Of a stretch of DNA of 64,000 nt, positions 8,990-18,042 are shown one piece after another (position 1 is the first letter of the stretch; each line of letters opens with the position of its first letter). The notes below the pieces were generated by a model. The model searched no databases, was not told the origin of the DNA, and saw only the letters and a list, made by a program, of their open reading frames with translations. Source of the stretch: Pseudoalteromonas flavipulchra NCIMB 2033 = ATCC BAA-314 (GTDB lineage Bacteria; Pseudomonadota; Gammaproteobacteria; Enterobacterales; Alteromonadaceae); assembly GCA_000814665.1 (NCBI GenBank), contig JWIH01000017.1, positions 1 through 64,000 on the forward strand, read 5' to 3'. The position numbers and the translations under genes are program-made.

Positions 8990-10534
8990 ATGAACATCAT
9001 TATAGCTAAAACGCGATTCCAACGTTCTTTTATAGCAGCCGCTTTAGTGAGCCTGGGCTTAAGCTCGGCGCACGCAAACAGCGATCTGACAACTGCCAAT
9101 GCCGCTGCTATCAGCGTTTCAGGAGAAAACCAACCCTATGAGGGCAAAGTCAACGCATTTGATAATAACCACTACAGCAAGTGGCTTACTTTTTCAGCTT
9201 CCGGTTGGATAAGTTATGCGTTTAGCGAAGCGGTGAATTTAACAGCTTACACCCTCACTTCCGCGAACGATGCGCCACAAAGAGATCCCAAAAATTGGAC
9301 GCTTCAAGGCTCTCAAGACGGTCAAGTGTGGTTCACTATAGATTCGCAAAACAATCAAAGTTTTGCTTCGAGACATCAAACTAAGCAGTTCAATGTCAGT
9401 ACCAATCATGCGTACCGCTTTGTGCGCTTAAATGTCACCGCAACGCAAGGTGCCAATTTATTACAGCTTGCAGAAATCGAATTTATCGGTGCTCCGGCAA
9501 ACGGTGGTACAACCTTGCCATTTAACCGAAGTGGTAGCGTTACCCCTGGTCAATGGGCGCATTTTGGGCCATTTACAAGCTCAGCTCCTATCACAGCAAC
9601 CTTGACTGGCAGTGGTGATGCGGATCTATACCTAAAAGCAAATAGCCAACCGACCACCGCAAGTTATGACTGCCAAAGTATCAATGATGCCAGCTCCAAC
9701 GAGCGCTGTGATATAAGCTCAAATGCACCGGTTTATGTTTCTGTATACGGTTTCCAAAGCGCCAATTATGAGTTAACCGTCAGTAGCGATAACACACCAC
9801 CAAACGACACATGGCAACGTCCGGAAGTAAACTTTGTTGATGTTAACCCAGAAACACAAGGCTCGGCATTATTTAAACGGATCATTCCAAACCCAGCTGC
9901 ACACATGGCCGAACGCTGCGTGGATGTAGCAAAAGTGCTATACCGCAACGCCAGTGAATCCCAGCGTTTTAGAAAATTGCAGTTTGAGCTGAGAGCCAAA
10001 GATCATTGGGGTAAGGATTTCGTTGCCTATAAAATGGGACAAGACGGTTCGGGTGAGATGACTATTGTCGTTAGCACCGCGCACTTAGAGCGTATTTATC
10101 GCGATAATAATAACAACGATGCCGTGATCCGTGATGAAATCGATGGCATTTTATTCCACGAAGTTACCCATGGTTACAATAACTCGCCGCTGACTCATGA
10201 CAGCTATGGTGATGGCAAGGCAAATTGGGCATACACCGAAGGCCTAGCTGATGCCGTGCGGATCGGTGCGGGTTTTCATAAGTCACGCTCACCAGATATC
10301 ATCAACGCTAAACGCTGGCTTAGTGGCTACACCACAACTGGGTTTTTCTTGCATTACGTCAAACAACAGCACGACTCAGAGTTTATCTACAAGTTTAATA
10401 AAGCGGCGAAAGATATGGGCAATTATACTTGGTCATTTGATGCTGCATTTCAACACATCTTGGGCCGAAGTGTTGAAGATGTTTGGAACGAATATGTCGC
10501 CTTTATCCAAAATGGTGGACAACTAGAGTATTAA
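8990..10534 (+). CDS. secreted basic-secretory-protein metallopeptidase with F5/8 type C and PPC domains
   Basis: A 514-residue exported protein. It has a signal peptide (about 1-29, ending AHA), a discoidin/F5/8 type C domain (about 33-165; NWTLQGSQDGQVW, RFVRLNVTA), a bacterial pre-peptidase C-terminal (PPC) domain (about 172-265; GDADLYLK) and a C-terminal peptidase domain of the plant basic secretory protein family. The latter has a zinc motif HEVTH (H390, E391, H394) and the family string YTEGLADAVR. It probably binds a polymer through the N-terminal modules and hydrolyses protein outside the cell. An AGAGG ribosome site precedes the ATG. Confidence 0.88.
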   Translation: MNIIIAKTRFQRSFIAAALVSLGLSSAHANSDLTTANAAAISVSGENQPYEGKVNAFDNNHYSKWLTFSASGWISYAFSEAVNLTAYTLTSANDAPQRDPKNWTLQGSQDGQVWFTIDSQNNQSFASRHQTKQFNVSTNHAYRFVRLNVTATQGANLLQLAEIEFIGAPANGGTTLPFNRSGSVTPGQWAHFGPFTSSAPITATLTGSGDADLYLKANSQPTTASYDCQSINDASSNERCDISSNAPVYVSVYGFQSANYELTVSSDNTPPNDTWQRPEVNFVDVNPETQGSALFKRIIPNPAAHMAERCVDVAKVLYRNASESQRFRKLQFELRAKDHWGKDFVAYKMGQDGSGEMTIVVSTAHLERIYRDNNNNDAVIRDEIDGILFHEVTHGYNNSPLTHDSYGDGKANWAYTEGLADAVRIGAGFHKSRSPDIINAKRWLSGYTTTGFFLHYVKQQHDSEFIYKFNKAAKDMGNYTWSFDAAFQHILGRSVEDVWNEYVAFIQNGGQLEY

Positions 10535-10553
10535 TTTTTAAATAGTAACTCTG

Positions 10554-10613
10554 CCACGTAAAAGAGTCTAAGAGGTTTTCTAAGAGATCCCTCTATGAGA
10601 CTCATTTACGTGG
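10554..10613. terminator. long hairpin between convergent genes
   Basis: Inverted repeat with arms 10554-10575 and 10590-10613 (CCACGTAAA outer stem, GAGTCT inner stem, small mismatches). It lies between two convergent genes and probably ends transcription from both sides, although a T run is weak on either strand. Confidence 0.5.
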
Positions 10614-10619
10614 TATTCG

Positions 10620-10937
10620 TTATTTTTGTAACGCCTGCTCGTGGGACATTGTTTTTAGTTTAATCGCGAGGCCACAGGAGAAGTAGATCTTCACCACTCC
10701 GACAATGATCAAATGAAAGTTCGGATGGGAAAGCAAATCTAAGTCATAGATATAGGCTGCTTTTATTGGCGCGTCGCCGTTTTCTATCATGGCGATTAGC
10801 CAATGATAAATTGCAATCCCCTCTTTGATCACGCCGAGCACTATCAAGGCTACGCCCGTTAAAAACAACAAGCGACAATACCACAGCGCAGTTTCTAAAC
10901 CCGGACAGCGTAAATTACGAAATGGAATAAATTTCAT
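10620..10937 (-). CDS. small membrane protein, unknown function
   Basis: A 105-residue protein with two or three hydrophobic segments (about 21-40 and 75-93, with a weaker stretch around 45-52). I recognise no family. It starts 9 bases after the stop of the beta-lactamase gene on the same strand, so the two are probably co-transcribed. No functional residues can be pointed to. Confidence 0.6.
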   Translation of the reverse strand: MKFIPFRNLRCPGLETALWYCRLLFLTGVALIVLGVIKEGIAIYHWLIAMIENGDAPIKAAYIYDLDLLSHPNFHLIIVGVVKIYFSCGLAIKLKTMSHEQALQK

Positions 10938-10946
10938 GTCAGTCCT

Positions 10947-11669
10947 TTATTTAGCTTTTGATTGCTCGATTTTGATTAGCTCAACGGTATGGTGCAACAA
11001 AGATAAATCCCCTTCTTTACCATGCCCTGGGATAACCATGTTTGCATCTGGATATCGGCTCAATACCTTGTGTATAGACGCTTGCCACTCATCAACCGAA
11101 GCATCCTCCAAGTTACCTAAATTTTTACTCGCCACACTTTTCACAAAGCATCCTGCGAATAAAGTTTTAGATTGTGGCAGCCACACGACAATATTGTCCT
11201 TCGAGTGCCCTGCACCTGGGTAATAGGTTTCAACGACACCTGACTTTATCGCTGCTGAGGCTTGCGGCAAATTATGTAACGCGATTGCGCTGTGTTTTTG
11301 GGCTAATAAATAATTAGTTTGGGCTGATGCATAGGTTGGGATCTGGTGTTTATTTAATACCGCTAGGCCACCGCTTGCATCTTGATGATAATGCGTGACC
11401 ACCGCCCCTTTAACATTGAGTTTGCGGTCTTCAGTCCATAAAAGCAGCGCTTCTGTGTCTTGCTCGGTCCAAGGTGTATCAACAATGTACGCATCTTGAC
11501 CGTCGACCACAACCAGCCCAGAGCCTGCCACTAACCCCCAAGGTTCAACGTGTAGCGAAGATTCATGTTTATAAACATGCTCGGCAATCGGCGTTACCAC
11601 TAAAGTCGATGCTTCTGTTGCAACTGTCACGCAGGGTAACAAGAATAAGAAAGGAGCTAAAAACTTCAT
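10947..11669 (-). CDS. subclass B1 metallo-beta-lactamase
   Basis: A 240-residue exported protein (signal peptide about 1-17). All six B1 zinc ligands are present: H93, H95 and D97 in HYHQD, H155 in GAGHSKDN, C174 in LFAGCFVKS and H216 in PGHG. The zinc-2 cysteine in the FxGCxVKS context distinguishes B1 enzymes from B2, B3 and the many non-lactamase members of the fold. B1 enzymes hydrolyse most beta-lactams including carbapenems in the periplasm. No transposase or integron lies beside it, so it looks chromosomal and intrinsic. Co-directional with the small membrane gene that follows. Activity is not proven by sequence. Confidence 0.88.
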   Translation of the reverse strand: MKFLAPFLFLLPCVTVATEASTLVVTPIAEHVYKHESSLHVEPWGLVAGSGLVVVDGQDAYIVDTPWTEQDTEALLLWTEDRKLNVKGAVVTHYHQDASGGLAVLNKHQIPTYASAQTNYLLAQKHSAIALHNLPQASAAIKSGVVETYYPGAGHSKDNIVVWLPQSKTLFAGCFVKSVASKNLGNLEDASVDEWQASIHKVLSRYPDANMVIPGHGKEGDLSLLHHTVELIKIEQSKAK

Positions 11670-11912
11670 CTGAAGTTGTTCGTGTTAATTAAAAGTGACG
11701 AAAGACTATCAAGTTTAAGAATATAAAGTCCAGCGAAATGAAACGTCAAACGGCTAAATAACAGAAATCGATTTTTTGGTGTTAACCACGTGTGGGAGAG
11801 TGAATTGTTATATTTTCTATGGTTTAGTCATTAGTTGTATATACGCCTAACATAGTTTCACATCAGGCGTAATAGAATTGTAATCTGAATGAGTTCAGAT
11901 GAGCCGTAGCTC

Positions 11913-12089
11913 TTAAACCATATCTTTTGGAGGGATGCAGTAATGCTTACCTGTTGGAGCTGGATTACATGCCATTAGTCCTGTTAAAGTATCAGTCCCT
12001 CTTGCACCTGCAACATATTTAGTTTGAGCCGCTGCGATCTCTTTACCTAATAAGCTTTTTAAATTTGTTTTTTTAATAGTTAGTTTCAT
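11913..12089 (-). CDS. 58-residue peptide with leader-like N-terminus (possible RiPP or secreted peptide precursor)
   Basis: ATG 12089 is preceded 7 bases upstream by AGGAAG; the frame ends with TAA at 11913-11915. The product begins MKLTIKKTNLKSLLGKE, then AAAQTKYVAGA, then a polar tail with two cysteines (residues 41 and 51) and several prolines. The basic N-terminus, amphipathic middle and V-A-G-A/G step resemble leaders of small peptides that are frequent in Pseudoalteromonas, with possible cleavage after GA. No modifying enzyme or peptidase-transporter lies nearby. That it is translated is well supported; its processing is inference. Confidence 0.65.
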   Translation of the reverse strand: MKLTIKKTNLKSLLGKEIAAAQTKYVAGARGTDTLTGLMACNPAPTGKHYCIPPKDMV

Positions 12090-12268
12090 GTTACTTCCTT
12101 ATTTTCATTGTTATATTCAAGTAACACAATACACAAGAAAAACAAAAGAACAACCCCCTAACAGAAACAAAAAAGACTTTTTTTAAACAGTTTGATACCA
12201 AAAAGCATCAAAGTGACAACAAAACTTACTACCGTCTTATTTCCCCAATTGAGCTTGTATTATAGGTC

Positions 12269-12302
12269 TAAAAAATGCGCGGCAATCTAAAATCGCCACG
12301 CA
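12269..12302 (-). terminator. intrinsic terminator of the oad operon
   Basis: On the minus strand TGCGTGGC (12302-12295) pairs with GCCGCGCA (12283-12276), including one G-U pair, followed by a run of six T. It lies 20 bases after the oadB stop. Confidence 0.75.
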
Positions 12303-12322
12303 AATGGTTGGAGAAATGTAAA

Positions 12323-13456
12323 CTAACCTACAAGGGCAAGTAAAATACCAGCAGCAACCGCACTGCCTAATACACCCGCTACATTGGGGCCCATCGCATG
12401 CATCAGCAAGAAATTATGTGGGTTACTTTCAAGGCCAACCTTATTGACCACACGCGCAGCCATCGGGACTGCAGATACCCCAGCAGCGCCAACTAGCGGA
12501 TTAATGGGACTATCGCTAAATCTATTCATCGCCTTAGCCATTAATACACCTGCTGCAGTACCAATTCCGAAAGCCACAGCGCCTAGCGCTAAAATCCCCA
12601 ACGTCTCAACCGTTAAGAATTGATCAGCGGCCAGCTTTGAACCCACCGCCAGTCCGAGGAAAATAGTGGTGATATTAATCAACTCGTTTTGCGCCGTTTT
12701 ACTCAAGCGGTCTACTACACCGCACTCTTTCATCAAGTTACCCAAGCAAAACATACCAACCAAAGGTGTTGCTGCAGGTAAAAACAGTATCGTTAGGCCC
12801 AGTACCGCCAGAGGAAAGAGGATTTTCTCGGTTTTTGATACATGACGCAGCTGCGGCATCGCAATCTGACGCTCTTCTTGCGTCGTGAGTGCTTTCATGA
12901 TTGGTGGTTGAATAATTGGCACTAACGCCATATACGAATAGGCAGCCACCGCAATTGCCCCTAGTAACTCTGGTGCAAGCTTAGACGCGAGAAATATCGC
13001 AGTTGGTCCATCTGCACCGCCAATAATGGCGATTGCTGAAGCGTCTTGCAGGGTAAATTCAAAGCCCGGAATATAGTTCAGCAAAATAGCCCCAAACAAA
13101 GTGGCAAAAATCCCAAACTGCGCCGCGGCACCAAGCAACAGCATCTTGGGGTTGGCTATCAGTGCACTAAAGTCCGTCATCGCACCCACCCCCATAAAGA
13201 TCAACAAGGGGAATACTCCGCTGTCGATACCAATGTAATACACGTAGTATAAGAGCCCACCAGGATCGGCAAGCCCAGCGACAGGAATGTTTGTGAGTAT
13301 GGCACCAAAGCCAATAGGCACTAATAGCAACGGCTCAAAGCCTTTAGCGATCGCAAGATACAAAAGTCCGCAGCCCACTGCCATCATGCAAAGTGCAGGC
13401 ACGGTGAAGTTGGCAAGCCCTGTTGCTTGCCATAAATTAAGTAACCCTTCCATCAC
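12323..13456 (-). CDS. oadB: oxaloacetate decarboxylase beta subunit (Na+-translocating)
   Basis: A 377-residue multi-pass inner-membrane protein, nearly all hydrophobic helices, with the conserved family motifs [40 protein letters not shown] and [13 protein letters not shown]. It decarboxylates carboxybiotin delivered by the alpha subunit and couples this to Na+ export. It is the last gene of oadGAB, 7 bases after oadA, and an intrinsic terminator follows. Length is shorter than the ~430 of some enterobacterial forms but normal for many marine ones. Confidence 0.95.
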   Translation of the reverse strand: MMEGLLNLWQATGLANFTVPALCMMAVGCGLLYLAIAKGFEPLLLVPIGFGAILTNIPVAGLADPGGLLYYVYYIGIDSGVFPLLIFMGVGAMTDFSALIANPKMLLLGAAAQFGIFATLFGAILLNYIPGFEFTLQDASAIAIIGGADGPTAIFLASKLAPELLGAIAVAAYSYMALVPIIQPPIMKALTTQEERQIAMPQLRHVSKTEKILFPLAVLGLTILFLPAATPLVGMFCLGNLMKECGVVDRLSKTAQNELINITTIFLGLAVGSKLAADQFLTVETLGILALGAVAFGIGTAAGVLMAKAMNRFSDSPINPLVGAAGVSAVPMAARVVNKVGLESNPHNFLLMHAMGPNVAGVLGSAVAAGILLALVG

Positions 13457-13463
13457 GACATCC

Positions 13464-15245
13464 TTATGCTAAAGACATGATGGCATCGCCAGCACTGACG
13501 GAATCGCCTTCAGAGACGAGTAGTTCTGCGACTTGGCCACTGTGTGTTGCACGCACCTCAGTTTCCATTTTCATGGCTTCCATGATGAGTACTACATCGC
13601 CTTCTTGCACCTCATCTCCTGCGCGCACCATAAGCTTAAAGATGTTGCCGGCAAGTGGCGCATTCAAAGTTTCACTGGAGCTTACCGAGGTTGATTGCGG
13701 TATAAGCTCACTGTCTTTGACTTGTACTTCTTGTAACTCACCACCCGGCGCAACTACCACATCGTATACTTTGCCATCCACTTTTACGCTGTAACGCTCA
13801 GTAGCTGATGACTTAGCTTTAGCAGGCGCCGCTGCAGCTTTTTGTTGTTTGCTTTCAACAAGCGTCGGTTTTGGCTCAAACGCATCTGGGTTATTGCGAT
13901 TTTTCAGAAATTTAAGGCCAATCTGCGGGAATAATGCATAGGTAAGCACATCATCAATAACCTCGTCGGCTAAGGTAATTTGTTCCTCTTTTGCCGTCGC
14001 GACTAGTTCGCTTTGTAAACTATCTAGCTCAGGTTCAATTAAGTCTGCAGGACGGCAGGTAATAGGCTCTGCGCCTTCAAGCACTCGTTGTTGCAAAGCT
14101 TGGTCGACTTGCGCTGGTGTCGCTCCATATTCGCCTTTCAGCACGCCAGCCGTTTCTTTGGTTATAGACTTGTAACGCTCACCGGTAAGTACGTTTAATA
14201 CCGCTTGCGTCCCGACTATCTGTGAAGTTGGTGTTACGAGCGGTAAGTAGCCAAGTTCTTTACGCACACTTGGAATTTCTTTTAGTACCGCGTCAAGCTT
14301 GTCACCTGCACCTTGCTCTCGCAGTTGATTTTCCATATTGGTTAACATGCCACCAGGCACTTGTGCAGATAGAATACGACCATCTACTCCTTTCAAGCTG
14401 CCCTCAAAAGCTGCATATTTCTTTCTCACTTCACGGAAATAGGCTGCGATCTCTTCTAGCTCTAGTAAATCAAGCCCTGTATCACGTTCTGTACCTTCCA
14501 CAATCGCCGCGATAGTTTCTGTTGCACTATGGCCATAGGTCATACTCATCGAAGATATCGCCGTATCGAGCATATCGATACCCGCATCTATGGCTTTTTG
14601 ATAAGTTGCAGTACTGAGCCCTGTGGTTGCATGGCACTGCATTGCGATAGGAATAGAGACGGACGCTTTGAGCCTAGAGATTAACTTTTCGGCATCATAG
14701 GGTTTCAGTAATCCAGCCATGTCCTTGATACAAATGGAATGACAACCTAAGTCTTCGAGCTGCTTAGCTTGCGTGAGCCACATTTCCAGCGTATGAACAG
14801 GGCTTACGGTGTACGAAATCGTGCCCTGCGCATGCGCGCCCACTTTGATGGCCGCTTTAATAGCCGTTTCTAAGTTGCGCACGTCGTTCATTGCATCGAA
14901 TATTCTAAATACATCTACCCCGTTATGGTGGGCACGTTCAACAAACTTTTCGACAACATCATCAGCATAATGACGATAGCCCAATAGATTCTGACCACGC
15001 AGTAGCATTTGCTGTTTGGTTTTTGGCATTGCAGCTTTCAGTGCACGGATCCGCTCCCATGGATCTTCGCCTAAATAGCGAATACACGAGTCGAAGGTTG
15101 CTCCCCCCCATGATTCAACAGACCAATAGCCCATATTGTCGAGCTTCTCAGCGATAGGAAGCATATCTTCCAAGCGCATTCTGGTGGCGAGTAATGACTG
15201 ATGCGCATCGCGCAGCACTAATTCGGTTAGCTTTAACTGTGACAT
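13464..15245 (-). CDS. oadA: oxaloacetate decarboxylase alpha subunit
   Basis: A 593-residue cytoplasmic protein. It has an N-terminal carboxyltransferase TIM barrel (about 1-280; [19 protein letters not shown]), a conserved PYC/OADA middle domain, an Ala/Pro/Lys-rich linker (about 460-490) and a C-terminal biotinyl domain with EAMKMETEV (biotinyl lysine K559). It transfers CO2 from oxaloacetate to biotin, making pyruvate. It lies between oadG and oadB in one transcription unit. Confidence 0.96.
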   Translation of the reverse strand: MSQLKLTELVLRDAHQSLLATRMRLEDMLPIAEKLDNMGYWSVESWGGATFDSCIRYLGEDPWERIRALKAAMPKTKQQMLLRGQNLLGYRHYADDVVEKFVERAHHNGVDVFRIFDAMNDVRNLETAIKAAIKVGAHAQGTISYTVSPVHTLEMWLTQAKQLEDLGCHSICIKDMAGLLKPYDAEKLISRLKASVSIPIAMQCHATTGLSTATYQKAIDAGIDMLDTAISSMSMTYGHSATETIAAIVEGTERDTGLDLLELEEIAAYFREVRKKYAAFEGSLKGVDGRILSAQVPGGMLTNMENQLREQGAGDKLDAVLKEIPSVRKELGYLPLVTPTSQIVGTQAVLNVLTGERYKSITKETAGVLKGEYGATPAQVDQALQQRVLEGAEPITCRPADLIEPELDSLQSELVATAKEEQITLADEVIDDVLTYALFPQIGLKFLKNRNNPDAFEPKPTLVESKQQKAAAAPAKAKSSATERYSVKVDGKVYDVVVAPGGELQEVQVKDSELIPQSTSVSSSETLNAPLAGNIFKLMVRAGDEVQEGDVVLIMEAMKMETEVRATHSGQVAELLVSEGDSVSAGDAIMSLA

Positions 15246-15257
15246 GCAAAACCCCTA

Positions 15258-15506
15258 TTAATTGTTTTTTCTGTAGGCTGCAACGGCAGCGCTAATGGCT
15301 GCAATATGTGCCTGTGGCACACCCTGTGACGATGTTGCTCTGGTTGTTTTTGATCTTGTGGTACTTGGCGCTACTTCTTTAAATTGAGCAGCAAAGTTGG
15401 CCAACAGTCGCATCGCAAAAATCAAAATGGACAGAAAAACAAAAACACCAACCATACCGGTCAGCATGAGATTTCCTGCTTGCAGTAGCTGCGATCCAAT
15501 ATCCAT
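15258..15506 (-). CDS. oadG: oxaloacetate decarboxylase gamma subunit
   Basis: An 82-residue protein: one N-terminal transmembrane helix (about 13-38) followed by a polar Ser/Thr-rich linker and a short helical tail (AAISAAVAAYRKNN), the usual plan of OadG. It tethers the alpha subunit to the membrane-bound beta subunit. First gene of the operon, 12 bases before oadA. Confidence 0.9.
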   Translation of the reverse strand: MDIGSQLLQAGNLMLTGMVGVFVFLSILIFAMRLLANFAAQFKEVAPSTTRSKTTRATSSQGVPQAHIAAISAAVAAYRKNN

Positions 15507-15964
15507 TTTTACCCCTTACTTGCTGTTTGGTTTTCCTGTTCGATGTTAACGAACCGGTATAAACCTTCACTTTTTGTAGATATTTATTCACCTTATAACA
15601 AAAAATGTTCCACTGTAAAGTGCATTGTAAATTGGTATTACCAAAACACTTAACTTATAAACAATCAGTAAGTTAGCTTTGAAATCACTAATAAATATGG
15701 AAAACCAACGTAATAAATATGAAAAATATTCAAAATAGCGCCGACTAATACAGTGATTTTAATGAATATAGAATGGATTTTTGATTACGCAAGATAAATT
15801 GTAAATTGGACTGACCAAAAGTTAACGTTTACGTAAGCGTCATGCTGTATAACACGTATTTCGCTGGATATAGTAAAAGGGAACTGCAAACAATTTATTC
15901 GCATTACAGCTTTTTCAATATAGATGGGTATAATAAGGGGAAATTTTTGCCACAACGAACGTCT
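15507..15964. promoter_or_regulatory. oad control region with two PdhR-like operators
   Basis: A 458-base AT-rich region between oadG and a divergent gene. It holds AATTGGTATTACCAAAA at 15630-15646 and a related AATTGGACTGACCAAAA at 15804-15820, each preceded by TTGTA. The core TTGGT-N3-ACCAA is the operator type of GntR/FCD regulators such as PdhR. That these sites control oad in response to pyruvate is inference. No other gene is seen here. Confidence 0.55.
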
Positions 15965-16459
15965 ATGCCCTCCCTTGAACAAAATGAAAATTTATCTTTT
16001 CAAAGCCAATTTAAGTTAGATAAAGCCTATTATCGAGAGTGTTTTGAAGAATCTGAAGCCAATGGGCTTGCTGTTAAACCGAAATATGGCTTGCTTGTGC
16101 TGCTAATTACACTGGGGCTGTTTGCTATTTACGGATTGCAGGAGCACTACGTCGGGAACTTTCTTATTCTATTGGCTGTGGTTGAATGCGTCGCTTTCTA
16201 CTATCGTAAAGCTTGGTGGGTGATAAGACAGTCATATTCTCGCGCTGCCGGTAATATCGTCGAGGTTTCAATCTCTAAAATAGGTATTAACACCAAAGCG
16301 ACACATGCCGAATTTTCTTACCCATTTGACGACTTAGATAAACTCGTTGAAACGAACAGAGGTTTTTTGGTATTTCACCAAAACAAACCGAGCTATATCA
16401 GTAAATCTGGACTTAACGAAGGAGCGATTGCTTTTTTGTCTGAGCAAAGCCAGAAATAA
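15965..16459 (+). CDS. YcxB-like membrane protein, unknown function
   Basis: A ~164-residue protein from the preferred ATG at 15965 (MPSLEQNE); an upstream ATG at 15842 in the same frame would add 41 residues that look non-coding. It has two transmembrane helices back to back (about 45-80) followed by a polar domain ending GFLVFHQNKPSYISKSGL, the layout of YcxB-like proteins (short N-terminal domain, TM hairpin, C-terminal PH-like domain). Function unknown. A strong intrinsic terminator follows the stop. Confidence 0.65.
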   Translation: MPSLEQNENLSFQSQFKLDKAYYRECFEESEANGLAVKPKYGLLVLLITLGLFAIYGLQEHYVGNFLILLAVVECVAFYYRKAWWVIRQSYSRAAGNIVEVSISKIGINTKATHAEFSYPFDDLDKLVETNRGFLVFHQNKPSYISKSGLNEGAIAFLSEQSQK

Positions 16460-16461
16460 GA

Positions 16462-16486
16462 AACCCCGCAGTGGCGGGGTTTTTTC
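16462..16486. terminator. bidirectional intrinsic terminator
   Basis: AACCCCGC (16462-16469), loop AGTG, GCGGGGTT (16474-16481), then a T run on the plus strand. It serves the YcxB-like gene and, with an interrupted T-rich tail, probably csrA on the other strand. Confidence 0.85.
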
Positions 16487-16535
16487 ATGCCAGTCAAACC
16501 ATGTTAACTAACATCGTAATTCAGTATTTGGTCAA

Positions 16536-16721
16536 TTACATATTGCCCGGGCTAGATTTCTCAGCCTGAATTCGCATGTAAATTTCTTCACGGTGAACTG
16601 AAACATCTTTAGGCGCATTTACACCAATACGTACTTGGTTACCTTTAACACCTAGTACTGTTACAGTCACTTCATCACCAATCATCAGGGTTTCACCTAC
16701 TCGACGAGTTAGTATTAGCAT
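16536..16721 (-). CDS. csrA: carbon storage regulator CsrA
   Basis: A 61-residue protein, canonical Csr[17 protein letters not shown] at the N-terminus and [19 protein letters not shown], including the conserved VHREE. It is a dimeric RNA-binding regulator that represses or stabilises mRNAs by binding GGA motifs near ribosome sites. AGGAG lies 7 bases before the ATG. It sits downstream of alaS-lysC, the usual place in related gammaproteobacteria. Confidence 0.97.
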   Translation of the reverse strand: MLILTRRVGETLMIGDEVTVTVLGVKGNQVRIGVNAPKDVSVHREEIYMRIQAEKSSPGNM

Positions 16722-16811
16722 TCTCTTGCTCCTGTTATTCCAAAATTTAAAAGATTCCGCGTCAAATCCATTTTAAATAAAAGTTCCTAGAAAAGTAAGC
16801 AAAAACTTCTT

Positions 16812-18035
16812 TTACTCAGTACTTTCCAATTCGAATTTGGCATGTAAAGCCCGTACAGCTAGCTCTAAATATTTTTCTTCTACTAGTGCCGAGATTTTTA
16901 TCTCTGATGTAGATACTAATAGAGTGTGAATATTTTCTTCGGCCAATGCCATAAAAAAGAGACCAGCAACACCTGAATGAGATTTCATTCCGATGCCAAC
17001 CGCTGAGATTTTTGCCACGTTAGCATTAACCTCTACCGTTGCGCCACCTAAATTTTGTGCATGTTGCGCTAAAACTTCTTCCGCCAGAATACAATCATTT
17101 GTGTGCACAGTAAAAGCATAGTCTATTTTTTTCTCACTGTGGTTCAAATGGTTAATCATATCGACTTCGATATTATGCTCACCAAGAAGAGAAAGTATAT
17201 TGGCAAGATTACTAGGTTTTGCATCTACATTGTTAACTAAGATAAGCGCTTCGTCTTTGACACTCGCTACCCCAGAGACCACTTTAGTGTTTTTCATCTT
17301 ACCTTCCTCATAGCTAATTAAGGTGCCGTTATCAGGAGAAAACGAAGAAAGTACGCGCAGTGGTACATTATATCGACCGGCAGCTTCAACCGAACGGATC
17401 TGCAAAACTTTAGCACCCACACTAGCCAGCTCCAACATCTCAGGAAAAGTAATATGTGATAAACGCCTTGCATTTGGCTCTATGCGTGGATCGGTAGTGT
17501 ACACACCGTCGACATCAGTATATATCTGACATTCGTCTGCTTGCAAAGCCCCTGCGATTTCAACTGCTGAGGTATCTGTACCACCACGCCCCAACGTGGT
17601 GATATTGCCTTCTTCATCGCGTCCTTGAAATCCGGCAATAATGGTTATTCGGTTATGCTCAAGCTCTTGCTTTAAGCGGGTCGTGTCTATTTCTGTGATC
17701 CGCGCTTTAGAGAACATGTTATCGGTTTTAATACCAACCTGATCGGCAAGTAAGCTCACGGCAGAATGCCCACGCTTAATGATGGCCATCGCCAATAACG
17801 CGATAGAAACTTGTTCGCCGGTGGTGATCAACACATCTAGCTCACGAGAACTCGGTCGTGCATCGATTTGTTGGGCAAGGGAAATGAGACGGTTTGTCTC
17901 GCCTGACATTGCAGACAACACGACCACCACTTGGTGGCCTTGTTGTTGTGTTTTGATAACGTGTTCGGCAACCGCCTCAATACGCTCTACCGAACCTACC
18001 GAGGTGCCACCAAACTTTTGTACAATCAGCGCCAC
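16812..18035 (-). CDS. lysC: aspartate kinase
   Basis: A 407-residue enzyme with the amino-acid kinase signature VQKFGGTSVGS at the N-terminus, GRGGTDTSAVEIAGAL and TDVDGVYTTDPR in the kinase domain, and two C-terminal ACT domains (from about residue 265) for feedback control by lysine and/or threonine. It catalyses the first step of the aspartate pathway. It starts 7 bases after alaS on the same strand. Of the monofunctional ~400-residue type, not fused to homoserine dehydrogenase. Confidence 0.95.
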   Translation of the reverse strand: MALIVQKFGGTSVGSVERIEAVAEHVIKTQQQGHQVVVVLSAMSGETNRLISLAQQIDARPSSRELDVLITTGEQVSIALLAMAIIKRGHSAVSLLADQVGIKTDNMFSKARITEIDTTRLKQELEHNRITIIAGFQGRDEEGNITTLGRGGTDTSAVEIAGALQADECQIYTDVDGVYTTDPRIEPNARRLSHITFPEMLELASVGAKVLQIRSVEAAGRYNVPLRVLSSFSPDNGTLISYEEGKMKNTKVVSGVASVKDEALILVNNVDAKPSNLANILSLLGEHNIEVDMINHLNHSEKKIDYAFTVHTNDCILAEEVLAQHAQNLGGATVEVNANVAKISAVGIGMKSHSGVAGLFFMALAEENIHTLLVSTSEIKISALVEEKYLELAVRALHAKFELESTE

Positions 18036-18042
18036 TTGCTGA

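Noticed and set aside
10947..11669. Glyoxalase II-like or other non-lactamase member of the metallo-beta-lactamase fold
   Set aside because: The Cys ligand in FAGCFVKS and the signal peptide are specific to B1 enzymes.
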